Positions 1 to 8,853 of a stretch of 64,000 nt of DNA are shown piece after piece. The notes under the pieces were generated by a model. That model saw only the letters and a program-made list of their open reading frames with translations. It was not told the origin of the DNA and did no database searches. Every line of letters begins with the position of its first letter. The first letter of the stretch is position 1. Source of the DNA: CBDDHT01 sp965227905 (lineage in GTDB: Bacteria > Pseudomonadota > Alphaproteobacteria > Rhizobiales > Methyloligellaceae); assembly GCA_965227905.1 (NCBI GenBank), contig OZ245780.1, forward strand, positions 6,115,886-6,179,885, given 5' to 3'. The translations under genes were made by a program, and so were the position numbers.

Positions 1-699
1 CTGAAGAGCGGCTGCCATTTCATTTGCGATTGCGATTGCGGCAGCGCTTGGATCATCAGCAGTTGTTATAGGACGCCCAACAACCAGATAGTCGGACCCT
101 GCCTGCATGGCATCGGCAGGTGTTGTCACACGCTTCTGGTCTCCGTGGTCTGCGCCTGCAGGTCGAATACCCGGCGTCACAACCAGCAGGCTGGATCCGA
201 TTTCCTCGCGAATCCTTGCCGCCTCCCGGGCAGAAGCGACGACGCCGTCAAATCCCGCTTCGTGCGCCATGCGGGCACGGTGCAAAACCAGGTCTTCCGG
301 CGCAAGATCGACGCCTTGCTCTCGCAAATCATCCGGGCCCAGATGTGTGAGAACGGTAATGGCCAGAAGCTTCATATCGCTGTCGCCTCTGCCACGAACC
401 GCAGCTTCGAGGGTGCGCGAATCGCTCCCGTGAACCGTCAGAAAGGTGCTGCCGAGCGCTGCGATTCTCGCTGTCGAGCGCTCTACCGTATTGGTGATGT
501 CGAGGAGCTTTGCGTCGAGGAACACCTTGTGTCCCTGTTCTGCCAACTCCCGCGCCAGATCGACACCGCCGGCAAACAGAAGCTCCAAACCGATCTTGAA
601 AACGCCGACGCTGTCCTGAAGCTGATCGACCAGCGCGCGGGCTGCCGCGTCGTTAGGCACGTCCAATGCAACGATCAAGTTCTCGCGGGCGGTTGTCAT
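1..699 (-). CDS. pyrF: Orotidine-5'-phosphate decarboxylase (3' end outside window)
   Basis: Catalyses the last step of UMP synthesis, OMP to UMP plus CO2, in the cytosol. The minus strand is open from an ATG at 699 to the window edge (233 codons, no stop), so the very C-terminus is missing. The product begins MTTARENLIVALDVPN and carries the active-site strand DAKLLDITNT at about residues 62-71 (the family has DxKxxDIPNT; here Thr replaces Pro). It also has FLTVHG and the phosphate-binding VTPGIRP near residue 180. It lies 29 bp downstream of dnaJ on the same strand, a common alphaproteobacterial arrangement, so it may be read as the tail of the dnaK-dnaJ transcript. The family assignment is firm. 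Confidence 0.95.
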   Translation of the reverse strand, partial: MTTARENLIVALDVPNDAAARALVDQLQDSVGVFKIGLELLFAGGVDLARELAEQGHKVFLDAKLLDITNTVERSTARIAALGSTFLTVHGSDSRTLEAAVRGRGDSDMKLLAITVLTHLGPDDLREQGVDLAPEDLVLHRARMAHEAGFDGVVASAREAARIREEIGSSLLVVTPGIRPAGADHGDQKRVTTPADAMQAGSDYLVVGRPITTADDPSAAAIAIANEMAAALQ

Positions 700-727
700 G
701 ACTGACCTATCCGTCCGCAGCCGCGCA

Positions 728-1864
728 TCAATCGCCAATGCCTTCGAAGAATTCCTTCACGCGGGCAAAGAATCCGGAGGACTCGGGGCTGGTCGATTCC
801 GTCGCCGTCTTCTCGAATTCCTTGAGCAGCTCACGCTGACGCCGGGACAGGTTCTTCGGGGTTTCCACCTCGACCTGGATATACATGTCGCCGGTGCTAT
901 TTGAGCGAAGGACCGGCATACCCTTGCCGCGCAACCGGAACTGGCGGCCGGACTCGGTGCCCTCGGGAACCTTCACACGGGTACGACCGCCCTCGACCGT
1001 CGGGACTTCGATCTGCCCGCCGAGGGCCGCTGTCGTCATCGCAATGGGAACGCGGCAGAAGATGTCCGCGCCGTCGCGCTGGAAAAATTCATGTGGCTGT
1101 AGACTGAGAAAGATGTAGAGATCGCCCGCCGGACCGCTTCTGATCCCGGCTTCGCCTTCTCCCGCAAGCCGAATCCGCGTGCCATCCTCGACGCCTGCAG
1201 GAATGTTGACCGACAACATTCGTTCGTTGGTCACGCGCCCGGAACCCGAACACGCATCGCACGGGTCCTCAATCACTTCCCCACGGCCATGGCACGCCGG
1301 ACAGGTGCGCTCGAGTGTGAAGAACCCCTGGCTCGCTCGCACCTTTCCCGCACCACCACATGTATTGCAGGTAACGGGATAGCTGCCGGGACTTGCACCG
1401 GACCCACCGCACGGCTCGCAAGTGACGCTGGTCGGAACGCGAATCTCGGCGGTCTTGCCGGAATAGGCTTCGGCAAGGGTGATTTCCATGTTGTAGCGAA
1501 GGTCGCCACCACGCTCGCGCGAAGAGCGTTGACGACCTCGGCGGCCGCCCATGAATTCGCCGAACAAATCGTCGAAGATTTCCGACATGGACGCTGAGAA
1601 ATCGGATCCGAACCCGTGAGCACCAGGTCCCATTCCATTCTCGAATGCGGCATGACCGAACCGGTCATAAGCCGCGCGCTTCTGAGGGTCTTTTAAGGCC
1701 TCGTAGGCCTCGTTGACCTCCTTGAACGACTGTTCGGCCTCATCGTTTCCCGGATTTCGATCCGGATGATATTCTTTCGCAAGATTGCGAAAGGCTTTTT
1801 TGATCGCCGCATCGTCAGCTTCCCGGTCGACGCCGAGGGTCTCATAGTAATCGCGCTTGGTCAT
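728..1864 (-). CDS. dnaJ: Chaperone protein DnaJ (Hsp40)
   Basis: Co-chaperone that delivers unfolded clients to DnaK and stimulates its ATPase. The N-terminal J domain has the HPD tripeptide at residues 33-35. A Gly/Phe-rich linker follows, then four zinc-binding CxxCxGxG units (CEPCGGSG, CNTCGGAG, CPACHGRG, CDACSGSG), then the C-terminal substrate-binding beta domains. This is a full-length type I DnaJ of 378 residues. I chose the ATG at 1864 (MTKRDYYE); the frame also opens at a TTG at 1870. It follows dnaK by about 50 bp on the same strand and is probably co-transcribed with it. pyrF follows 28 bp downstream. Confidence 0.98.
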   Translation of the reverse strand: MTKRDYYETLGVDREADDAAIKKAFRNLAKEYHPDRNPGNDEAEQSFKEVNEAYEALKDPQKRAAYDRFGHAAFENGMGPGAHGFGSDFSASMSEIFDDLFGEFMGGRRGRQRSSRERGGDLRYNMEITLAEAYSGKTAEIRVPTSVTCEPCGGSGASPGSYPVTCNTCGGAGKVRASQGFFTLERTCPACHGRGEVIEDPCDACSGSGRVTNERMLSVNIPAGVEDGTRIRLAGEGEAGIRSGPAGDLYIFLSLQPHEFFQRDGADIFCRVPIAMTTAALGGQIEVPTVEGGRTRVKVPEGTESGRQFRLRGKGMPVLRSNSTGDMYIQVEVETPKNLSRRQRELLKEFEKTATESTSPESSGFFARVKEFFEGIGD

Positions 1865-1914
1865 GCGCAAACCCGATCTACAATCTTCACCTCAGCGTCG
1901 GCGGGATACATGCT

Positions 1915-3849
1915 TTAAGCCGACTTCTTGCTATCGTCGTCCTTGATCTCCTCGAAATCGGCGTCGACAACGTCTTCACCCGATTCAGAAGGCTCGCCAT
2001 CCGCGGTCGGACCATCCGGACCTGGCCCCTCGCCGCCTTCGGCAGCACTGGCCTGGTACATGGCTTCGCCCATCTTCATGGATGCCTGCGCCAGAGCTTC
2101 CGTCTTGGCCTTGATGGCTTCGACATCCTCTCCTTCAAGGACTGCCTTCAACTCCTCGGAAGCAGCAAGCACGACGCCCTTGTCAGCTTCGGCGATCTTG
2201 TCGCCAAGCTCTTCCATGGTGCGCTCGGTCGAATGGACCAGAGCTTCACCCTGGTTCTTGACCTCCACGAGTTCACGCCGCTTCGCATCGTCTTCAGCAT
2301 GAGACTCCGCATCCTTGACCATCTGATCGATGTCGGCATCGGAGAGACCGCCTGATGCCTGGATTCGGATCGACTGTTCTTTGCCTGTCGCCTTGTCGGA
2401 CGCAGAAACATTGACGATGCCGTTGGCGTCGATATCGAAGGTCACTTCGACCTGGGGAACGCCACGCGGGGCCGGCGGAATGCCGACCAGGTCGAACTGA
2501 CCGAGCATCTTGTTGTCGGATGCCATTTCACGCTCGCCCTGGAAGACGCGGATCGTCACCGCATTCTGATTGTCTTCCGCCGTCGAGAAGACTTGACCCT
2601 TCTTAGTGGGGATCGTCGTGTTGCGGTCGATAAGACGGGTGAAGACGCCGCCAAGAGTTTCGATACCGAGAGAAAGCGGTGTGACGTCCAGCAGCAGAAC
2701 GTCCTTGACGTCACCCTGCAGTACGCCGGCCTGGATGGCGGCACCGATTGCCACGACTTCGTCAGGGTTGACCCCCTTATGAGGCTCGCGGCCGAAGAAG
2801 TTTTTCACGGTCTCAACGACTTTGGGCATGCGTGTCATGCCACCGACGAGAACGACCTCGTCGATTTCGGCGGCTTTCAGACCAGCGTCCTTCAGAGCTG
2901 CTTCGCAGGGACCGATCGTCCGGCTCACCAGATCCTCAACCAGACTTTCAAGCTTGGCGCGCGTCAGCTTCAATGTGAGATGCTTCGGACCAGACTGGTC
3001 TGCAGTGATGAACGGCAGATTGATTTCTGTCTGTGAGGCAGAGGACAGCTCGATCTTGGCTTTCTCGGCAGCCTCTTTCAGGCGCTGAAGGGCAAGCTTG
3101 TCGCCGCGCAGATCGATACCGTTTTCGCGCTGGAACTCTTCGGCGAGATAATCGACCAGGCGCATGTCGAAATCCTCACCGCCGAGGAACGTGTCGCCAT
3201 TTGTCGATTTCACTTCGAAGACGCCGTCACCAATCTCCAGGATCGAAACGTCGAACGTACCGCCACCCAGGTCATAAACCGCGATGGTTTCGCCGTCTTT
3301 CTTGTCGAGTCCATAGGCCAATGCTGCGGCCGTCGGCTCGTTGATGATCCGAAGCACGTCCAGACCGGAGATCTTGCCCGCGTCCTTGGTGGCCTGACGC
3401 TGAGCGTCATTAAAGTAGGCCGGAACGGTGATCACAGCCTGTGTGACTGTCTCGCCGAGATAGGCCTCGGCGGTCTCTTTCATCTTCTGCAAAATGAAAG
3501 CAGAAATCTGAGAGGGTGAATAGGAATCGTCTCGCGCCTGCACCCACGCATCGCCATTGTCGGCTTTGACAATCTCGTAGGACACAAGCTTCTTGTCTTT
3601 CTCAACCGTCGGGTCGTCATGGCGACGACCGATCAGACGCTTGATCGCAAAAAGCGTGTTTTCCGGATTAGTTACCGCCTGGCGCTTGGCAGGCAGGCCG
3701 ATCAGCCGCTCGCCGTCTTCGGTAAAGGCGACCATTGATGGTGTGGTACGCGCACCTTCGGCATTCTCGATAACCTTCGGGCTGGAACCTTCCATGACCG
3801 CGACACACGAGTTGGTGGTGCCGAGATCGATTCCGATCACTTTCGACAT
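1915..3849 (-). CDS. dnaK: Molecular chaperone DnaK (Hsp70)
   Basis: ATP-driven Hsp70 chaperone that works with the DnaJ and GrpE encoded in this window. The 644-residue product has the phosphate-1 loop IGIDLGTTNSC at residues 5-15, the phosphate-2 motif DLGGGTFDVS near residue 195, the ITVPAYFNDAQRQATKDAG segment, the substrate-binding domain with the usual NTTIPTKK, and a lid ending in an acidic tail (DVVDADFEEIKDD). Start ATG at 3849 is preceded by AGAGG. A sigma-32-like promoter can be read about 125-155 bp upstream. I see no CIRCE operator (TTAGCACTC inverted repeat), so control by the HrcA encoded nearby is not supported here. Confidence 0.99.
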   Translation of the reverse strand: MSKVIGIDLGTTNSCVAVMEGSSPKVIENAEGARTTPSMVAFTEDGERLIGLPAKRQAVTNPENTLFAIKRLIGRRHDDPTVEKDKKLVSYEIVKADNGDAWVQARDDSYSPSQISAFILQKMKETAEAYLGETVTQAVITVPAYFNDAQRQATKDAGKISGLDVLRIINEPTAAALAYGLDKKDGETIAVYDLGGGTFDVSILEIGDGVFEVKSTNGDTFLGGEDFDMRLVDYLAEEFQRENGIDLRGDKLALQRLKEAAEKAKIELSSASQTEINLPFITADQSGPKHLTLKLTRAKLESLVEDLVSRTIGPCEAALKDAGLKAAEIDEVVLVGGMTRMPKVVETVKNFFGREPHKGVNPDEVVAIGAAIQAGVLQGDVKDVLLLDVTPLSLGIETLGGVFTRLIDRNTTIPTKKGQVFSTAEDNQNAVTIRVFQGEREMASDNKMLGQFDLVGIPPAPRGVPQVEVTFDIDANGIVNVSASDKATGKEQSIRIQASGGLSDADIDQMVKDAESHAEDDAKRRELVEVKNQGEALVHSTERTMEELGDKIAEADKGVVLAASEELKAVLEGEDVEAIKAKTEALAQASMKMGEAMYQASAAEGGEGPGPDGPTADGEPSESGEDVVDADFEEIKDDDSKKSA

Positions 3850-3973
3850 TCTATAACCTCTTGTCTGTGGCAGACAGTCCGGGCCTCATTCGGCACCCGG
3901 TCAACCCGCGCTCCCCTAAGCTGCGCAGGACCAGTCTCCATTACGAATCCGTATATATTAGGAGTCATGCCGT

Positions 3974-4003
3974 TATATAAGGGTGCTTAAACACCACCGC
4001 AAG
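3974..4003 (-). promoter_or_regulatory. Candidate sigma-32 (RpoH) promoter for dnaK
   Basis: On the minus strand the sequence reads CTTGCGG, a 13-bp spacer, then CCCTTATATA. This resembles the heat-shock sigma factor consensus CTTGAA-N13-CCCCATTTA. It lies 125 bp upstream of the dnaK start, with no other gene on that strand between them. If real, it overlaps the longest possible reading frame of the divergent alkB and argues for a later alkB start. This is a visual match only. Confidence 0.4.
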
Positions 4004-4054
4004 CGGCGTGCCACCCCAACTTTTGGTCGCAGCATCGTGACGAAAAAACCAAAG

Positions 4055-4675
4055 ATGGAAGTCGATGCGGATGTTGCGGTCGTGCGCGACAGGCATCCGC
4101 CCCTGAATCACGCCGATCAAACCCTGCTCTTAGCTGAAATACGCGGCATTATTGGGGCAGCCCCGCTCTATGTTCCGCGCATGCCGAAATCAGGCCGCGC
4201 GATGTCGGTCCGGATGACGAATTGCGGTCCCCTTGGCTGGGTCACCGACAAGGAACAAGGCTACCGATATCAAAGCGATCATCCCACGACCGGCCAGAGT
4301 TGGCCCGCTATTCCCTCTATTCTGATGAAAATCTGGGATCGAATCGGCTATCACGCACCGCCTGAGGCTTGCTTGGTGAACTATTACGATCCTGGTGCCA
4401 AACTCGGCCTCCACCGGGATGAAGACGAGGATGACAAAGTCGCACCGGTTGTCTCTGTGTCGCTTGGAGATAGCGCCGTATTCCGGCTGGGCGGGCCGCA
4501 TCGAAAAGATCCGACAACGCGCTTCACGCTACATTCGGGCGAAATCATTGTCCTGGATGGGGCGTTTCGTCATGCCTATCATGGCATTGATCGAATTCTT
4601 CCCGCCACATCCGATCTATTGCCCGAAGGCGGCCGCTTCAATTTGACGCTCCGACGGGTGACCAAGTCCGGATAG
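4055..4675 (+). CDS. alkB: Alpha-ketoglutarate-dependent dioxygenase AlkB
   Basis: Fe(II)/2-oxoglutarate dioxygenase that reverses alkylation damage (1-methyladenine, 3-methylcytosine) by oxidative demethylation. It keeps the metal ligands HxD (LGLHRDEDED) and a distal His (YHGIDRI), plus the 2-oxoglutarate-binding RFNLTLRR. The substrate-recognition stretch MSVRMTNCGPLGWVTD corresponds to E. coli AlkB MSVAMTNCGHLGW. The frame is open from a GTG at 3983. I prefer the ATG at 4055 (206 residues) because the upstream part overlaps the likely dnaK promoter and no conserved domain begins before it; a GTG near 4037 is another option. It is divergent from dnaK and convergent with the small basic protein gene, and no adaptive-response regulator is adjacent. 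Confidence 0.93.
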   Translation: MEVDADVAVVRDRHPPLNHADQTLLLAEIRGIIGAAPLYVPRMPKSGRAMSVRMTNCGPLGWVTDKEQGYRYQSDHPTTGQSWPAIPSILMKIWDRIGYHAPPEACLVNYYDPGAKLGLHRDEDEDDKVAPVVSVSLGDSAVFRLGGPHRKDPTTRFTLHSGEIIVLDGAFRHAYHGIDRILPATSDLLPEGGRFNLTLRRVTKSG

Positions 4676-4680
4676 GACCA

Positions 4681-4717
4681 AAAAAAAGAGCCACACACTT
4701 AAGAGTGCGCGGCTCTC
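4681..4717 (-). terminator. Rho-independent terminator between convergent genes
   Basis: An inverted repeat (AGAGCC...GGCTCT, with further pairing of the intervening CAC/GTG bases) is followed on the minus strand by a run of seven T. It therefore terminates the 4739-5017 gene strongly. It may also act on alkB from the plus strand, where the T content after the stem is weaker. Confidence 0.75.
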
Positions 4718-4738
4718 TTCTCGAAATTCCAGCCTGAT

Positions 4739-5017
4739 CTATTTAAGCGGCTTGTGGTGATGACGTCGCTTCCACCAACGCGCTTTTTTCCCGCGGTGAT
4801 GCTTCTTGACGCGTTTATGCCGCTTGCTCTTCACATGACCTCGATGGGCTTTGTGACGCTTACCGAATGTGGACTTAACCAAGGGATCTTCGGTCGCCGC
4901 AGCAGTCTTGACCGACGAAAGCGCCGATGTCGCTGGCAGCGCCGATACTTGGGATGTTTGCGCCCACAGAATACCGGCCACACCGATAACCAGCGCCAAC
5001 AGACTTCGCTTAAACAT
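4739..5017 (-). CDS. Small secreted, extremely basic protein (hypothetical)
   Basis: A 92-residue product not assignable to a named family. Residues 1-26 (MFKRSLLALVIGVAGILWAQ...VSA) form a clear Sec signal peptide. The mature part ends in a tail of almost only Lys, Arg and His (for example GKRHKAHRGHVKSKRHKRVKKHH) with two Trp. I chose the ATG at 5017 because AAGGAA lies 6 bp upstream; the frame extends to 5104 without support. Similar Lys/His-rich secreted peptides occur in Hyphomicrobiales. A role in metal, anion or nucleic-acid binding in the periplasm would be guesswork. It has its own terminator and is a single-gene unit. Confidence 0.7.
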   Translation of the reverse strand: MFKRSLLALVIGVAGILWAQTSQVSALPATSALSSVKTAAATEDPLVKSTFGKRHKAHRGHVKSKRHKRVKKHHRGKKARWWKRRHHHKPLK

Positions 5018-5155
5018 ATGCCGTTCCTTCATACTCAATGTCGTGAAGTAGTTGCCCCAAAAAAGCACCCAGTTCATTAGGCCACAGCTCTCGGCTCCAG
5101 CCAATACGGCATAACGGGAATTTGATAGGTGTTACAGTTTGTTGATCAGCTTTGT

Positions 5156-6067
5156 TCAAGCACTTTTGTCGACCCGGCCACCCAACGGACGGCGCGCACC
5201 CGGTTTGGCTTTTCCGGTTTCACGTCCCGACGCGGCAGGCGCTCGGGAGGGGTCGGGAAGGGGTGTCTTTTGCGCTTGCGCTGACGGAGCCGCAGGTTCG
5301 GGTTTTGCCGCAGGATTTTTTGCGGTCGCCGGTGTTTCCTTCACTTCCGCAGGCGTGCAGTCTGGCTTGTCTGCAGGCGTTGCTTCCGCGGCGGCCTTTT
5401 CGCCCTCATCCGAAGGCGGGTCGCTGCGTACATGCTTCGGTCCGCCTTTTGAGATGCCGACCATCGCCGGACGCAGGACGCGTTCTGCAATCTGATAACC
5501 GGCCTGAACGACCTCGACCACAGTACCGGCATCGACGCTGGCGTCTTCAACTTCAAACATCGCCTGGTGAACATTCGGGTCGAATCGCTCACCCTTCGGC
5601 TCCAGCCGCGTAATGCCATGGCGCTCCATGACATTGAGCAACTCACGCTCGGTCATCTCCACGCCTTCGAGCAAGGTCGTCAGCGCGGGGTGCGACTGCG
5701 CATCTTCGGCAGGGACGGCATCGATAGCGCGGCGAATATTGTCACCAACGCCCACGATATCGCGGGCGAAATTCGAGATTGCGTATTTCGCAGTATCGGC
5801 CTTGTCACGTTCTGTGCGGCGGCGAATATTCTCCATTTCCGCCATCGCGCGCATCAGCCGATCCTTGAGCTCATCCCGCTCATTGATGATCTTCTCGAAT
5901 TCGGCAGCGGTCATGTCGGAAGCCTTGTCACTCGCCCATCCGGATTCTTTGTTTTTCGCCGCATCGTCGGACGACGTCTCACCTGCAGCCGGATTCATCG
6001 CTTCTTTTGCGGGATTATCAGCGCCGGACGCACCAGCCGTTTCGGATTTGCGTTCCTTGTCGGTCAT
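5156..6067 (-). CDS. grpE: Nucleotide exchange factor GrpE
   Basis: Releases ADP from DnaK. The N-terminal acidic and disordered segment (about 55 residues) is followed by the long dimerising helix (DELKDRLMRAMAEMENIRRR) and the beta domain with GVEMTERELLNVMERHGI and FDPNVHQAM. The signature ends near VVQAGYQIAERVLRPAMVGISKG. The start is the ATG at 6067; a TTG three codons upstream is possible. At 303 residues it is much longer than the usual roughly 200. Some 90 extra C-terminal residues are rich in Ala, Pro and Lys and look disordered. It follows hrcA on the same strand by 57 bp, a probable hrcA-grpE operon. Confidence 0.96.
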   Translation of the reverse strand: MTDKERKSETAGASGADNPAKEAMNPAAGETSSDDAAKNKESGWASDKASDMTAAEFEKIINERDELKDRLMRAMAEMENIRRRTERDKADTAKYAISNFARDIVGVGDNIRRAIDAVPAEDAQSHPALTTLLEGVEMTERELLNVMERHGITRLEPKGERFDPNVHQAMFEVEDASVDAGTVVEVVQAGYQIAERVLRPAMVGISKGGPKHVRSDPPSDEGEKAAAEATPADKPDCTPAEVKETPATAKNPAAKPEPAAPSAQAQKTPLPDPSRAPAASGRETGKAKPGARRPLGGRVDKSA

Positions 6068-6124
6068 GCTTTGCAACCATGTTTTGGAGATTGACTGTCG
6101 ATATCGGTTGAAAAGGCCAAAAGA

Positions 6125-7222
6125 TCAAGTCAGCAAACGGCCAACGAGTTTCGCCGTGTAATCGACCATTGGGATAATACGGGCATAATTCAGCCGCGTC
6201 GGACCGATGACACCGAGCACACCGACGATCTTTTGCGATGTATCGTGAAACGGCGCAACGATGAGAGAAGATCCCGACAGCGAGAAAAGCTGGCTCTCCG
6301 ACCCGATAAAGATCCGGACGCCCTCCCCGCCCTCGGCGAGTCCGAGAAGCTGTATGATGCCTTCCTTGGCTTCCAGATCATCGAACAGCAGACGAATGCG
6401 TTCGATATCATCCATGGCATGCAGGTCTTCCAGCAGATGCGAGCGCCCGCGGACAATGAGACTCTTCTTGTCATCCTCGTCGCCTGACCAAACAGCAAGA
6501 CCAGCTTGCACCACCTTGGTCGTCAGCGCGTCGAGTTCCATCTTTTTCGTCTGATGGTCACGCGCGATCTCGTCCTGGATCTCCGCGAGGCTCTTGCCGG
6601 CAATATGCCCGTTCAGATAGTTCGTCGCTTCCGTCAATGCCGAGGCCGGAAGACCTTCCGGCAGTTGAACGATTCGATTCTCAACGACGCCGTCTTCGCC
6701 GACCAGGACAACCATTGCGCGTCCTGCATCGAGTCTCACAAACTCGATATGCTTGACCCGCTGCATCTGCGTCTCCGCCAGCACGACACCCGCACAGCGC
6801 GAGAGGCCGGACAACATCTCACCGGCTTCGGTCAACACGTCTTCGATCGCTTTGTCCTGAGGCGTGCCGCTGATCTGCCCTTTGATTTGCGATCGCTCAG
6901 CCGGACTGAGATCGCCAACCTCCAACAAGGCGTCCACGAAAAGACGCAGTCCGCTCTCGGTCGGCAGCCGGCCGGCACTGGTGTGCGGCGCATAGATGAG
7001 TCCGAGGGATTCGAGATCGGCCATGATATTGCGCACTGAAGCCGGCGACAGAGGCATGGGGAGCTGGCGCGAGATATTTCGCGAGCCTGCCGGATCGCCG
7101 GTGGCGAGATAGGTCTCGACAATCTGCCGAAAAATCTCACGCGAGCGCTCATCGAGATCGACGGACCCCGCGCCTCCACTCGGCTGAATTGCGGCCGCGT
7201 CTTTGGCATCTCGGTATTCCAT
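6125..7222 (-). CDS. hrcA: Heat-inducible transcription repressor HrcA
   Basis: Repressor that binds CIRCE operators, classically in front of groESL. The N-terminal winged-helix part is well conserved (IVETYLATGDPAGSRNIS, then LSPASVRNIMADLESLGLI and HTSAGRLPTESGLR, about residues 35-100). The GAF-like regulatory domain follows, with a C-terminal PTRLNYARIIPMVDYTA block. At 365 residues it is typical. It is first gene of a likely hrcA-grpE unit and is divergent from rph. No CIRCE sequence is visible anywhere in this window, so its targets probably lie elsewhere, with groESL the usual expectation. Confidence 0.97.
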   Translation of the reverse strand: MEYRDAKDAAAIQPSGGAGSVDLDERSREIFRQIVETYLATGDPAGSRNISRQLPMPLSPASVRNIMADLESLGLIYAPHTSAGRLPTESGLRLFVDALLEVGDLSPAERSQIKGQISGTPQDKAIEDVLTEAGEMLSGLSRCAGVVLAETQMQRVKHIEFVRLDAGRAMVVLVGEDGVVENRIVQLPEGLPASALTEATNYLNGHIAGKSLAEIQDEIARDHQTKKMELDALTTKVVQAGLAVWSGDEDDKKSLIVRGRSHLLEDLHAMDDIERIRLLFDDLEAKEGIIQLLGLAEGGEGVRIFIGSESQLFSLSGSSLIVAPFHDTSQKIVGVLGVIGPTRLNYARIIPMVDYTAKLVGRLLT

Positions 7223-7510
7223 ACTTCGAATTTAGGTTTGCGTGAGGCGAGGGTCAAACCCTTCAACGCGGACACTTGGACGCAAAGTCGCCAGAACTCT
7301 GGATTTTGTTGGCCGGATCAGGCTTTTGCAAATCCATGTTTTCGCGATTCATCCGATTTCAATTGCGGGTCGCTTGATCTAATGTGCGCCGAATTTCGAA
7401 GTCGTTTGACCGCATGAGCTTCCGGGCAAACTCTGACCCTGCAGCAGGATCGGTCTCGGCCACGGACTCATGAAACACCCATTACCCTGGCATTGGAGGC
7501 CAATCTCGCT

Positions 7511-8224
7511 ATGCGACCGTCGAATCGTGAAGCCGACGAACTCAGACCCGTAACGCTGGAGCGCGCCGTATCTCGCTACGCTGAAGGCTCTTGCCTGATC
7601 AAATGCGGAAACACCCATGTCCTGTGTGCAGCCAGCGTCATGGAAAAAGTCCCGGGCTGGCTGAAGGGGCAGGGTCGCGGGTGGGTGACGGCGGAGTATG
7701 GCATGCTGCCGCGGGCGACCAACGAGCGGATGAGACGCGAAGCAGCGGCAGGAAAACAATCGGGCCGCACGCAGGAGATTCAGCGATTGATTGGCCGCTC
7801 GCTGCGGGCAGTCGTCGATCTCAAAGCGCTCGGTGAACGCCAGATCACGGTGGACTGCGATGTCATCCAGGCAGATGGCGGCACCCGAACCGCATCGATT
7901 ACAGGCGCCTGGGTCGCGCTTCATGACTGCATCCAGTGGATGCATGCACGGGAAATGGTGCCGGACTCCGTCATTCGCGATCAAGTGGCGGCTGTCTCAT
8001 GCGGAATTTACGAACAGAATCCGGTCCTCGATCTCGACTATGTCGAAGACTCCGACGCTCAGACCGATGCCAATTTCGTCATGACCGGATCGGGCGGGAT
8101 CGTCGAAATCCAGGGGACAGCCGAGACGGAACCGTTCTCCAGAGACGAATTCGACACGCTCTTGAGCCTGGCGCAAAAGGGGATCGGCGAACTCGTATCA
8201 CTGCAGAACCTGACCGTGGCATGA
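7511..8224 (+). CDS. rph: Ribonuclease PH
   Basis: Phosphorolytic 3'-5' exoribonuclease that trims tRNA 3' ends. The start ATG at 7511 gives MRPSNREADELRPVTLE, matching the family N-terminus (MRPSGR..DELRPV), with GGAGG 11 bp upstream. An in-frame TTG at 7493 exists but is not needed. Seen are EGSCLIKCGNTHVLCAASV, the GRGWVTAEYGMLPRAT loop, RTQEIQRLIGRSLRAV and the phosphate-site region DCDVIQADGGTRTASITGAW. The length of 237 residues is normal. The stop overlaps the rdgB start (ATGA), so rph, rdgB and hemW form a translationally coupled series. Confidence 0.98.
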   Translation: MRPSNREADELRPVTLERAVSRYAEGSCLIKCGNTHVLCAASVMEKVPGWLKGQGRGWVTAEYGMLPRATNERMRREAAAGKQSGRTQEIQRLIGRSLRAVVDLKALGERQITVDCDVIQADGGTRTASITGAWVALHDCIQWMHAREMVPDSVIRDQVAAVSCGIYEQNPVLDLDYVEDSDAQTDANFVMTGSGGIVEIQGTAETEPFSRDEFDTLLSLAQKGIGELVSLQNLTVA

Positions 8225-8853
8225 CGGAACGCAAACTCCATTCAGGCGACAAGTTGGTCGTTGCCAGCCACAATGCCGGAAAGGTTCGAGAGATCAGAGA
8301 TCTGTTGACCCCCTATGGGGTCGACACCCTTTCCGCCGGCGAACTCGACCTGCCGGAACCGGAGGAGACCGGTACGACTTTCATCGCCAATGCGGAGCTG
8401 AAAGCACTGGCATCGGCGACGGCTTCGAAGTTGCCTGCCTTGGCGGACGATTCCGGACTTGAGGTCGCAGCACTGGATGGTGCTCCTGGAATTTATTCGG
8501 CGCGCTGGGCCGGGCCGAAAAAGGATTTCGCCGATGCCATGGCGCGCATTGAAAAAGAACTCGATGCCAAGGGCGCGCGCGATCGGGAGGATCGTGGTGC
8601 AAATTTCACCTGCGCCCTGACGATTGCGTGGCCGGATGGGCATATGCGTACATTCGAAGGTAAAGTCTTTGGACACCTGGTATGGCCACCGCGAGGGCAA
8701 TTCGGCTTTGGCTATGATCCCATATTCGTCGCTGAAGGCAGGAACATTACGTTCGGAGAGATGGAGCCGGCCGAGAAGCATGCGATTTCCCATCGCGCCA
8801 ACGCCTTCTCGCAGTTTGTGTCCGCATGTCTGACACCGCAGACCGCAGCCTGA
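8221..8853 (+). CDS. rdgB: XTP/dITP pyrophosphatase (RdgB/HAM1)
   Basis: Hydrolyses non-canonical purine triphosphates (dITP, XTP) to monophosphates, cleaning the nucleotide pool. The 210-residue product begins MTERKLHSGDKLVVASHNAGKVREI, containing the family SHNxGKxxEI motif. It also has ETGTTFIANAELKA, the metal site LADDSGLEVAALDGAPGIYSARW, and FGYDPIF near the C-terminus. The ATG overlaps the rph stop as ATGA, and its 3' end overlaps hemW by 28 bp. The longer frame extending upstream into rph is out of register with any RdgB homology and was not used. Confidence 0.97.
   Translation: MTERKLHSGDKLVVASHNAGKVREIRDLLTPYGVDTLSAGELDLPEPEETGTTFIANAELKALASATASKLPALADDSGLEVAALDGAPGIYSARWAGPKKDFADAMARIEKELDAKGARDREDRGANFTCALTIAWPDGHMRTFEGKVFGHLVWPPRGQFGFGYDPIFVAEGRNITFGEMEPAEKHAISHRANAFSQFVSACLTPQTAA

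Noticed and set aside
3850..7500. CIRCE operators near dnaK, grpE or hrcA
   Set aside because: No TTAGCACTC or GAGTGCTAA, exact or with one change, was noticed in these upstream regions.
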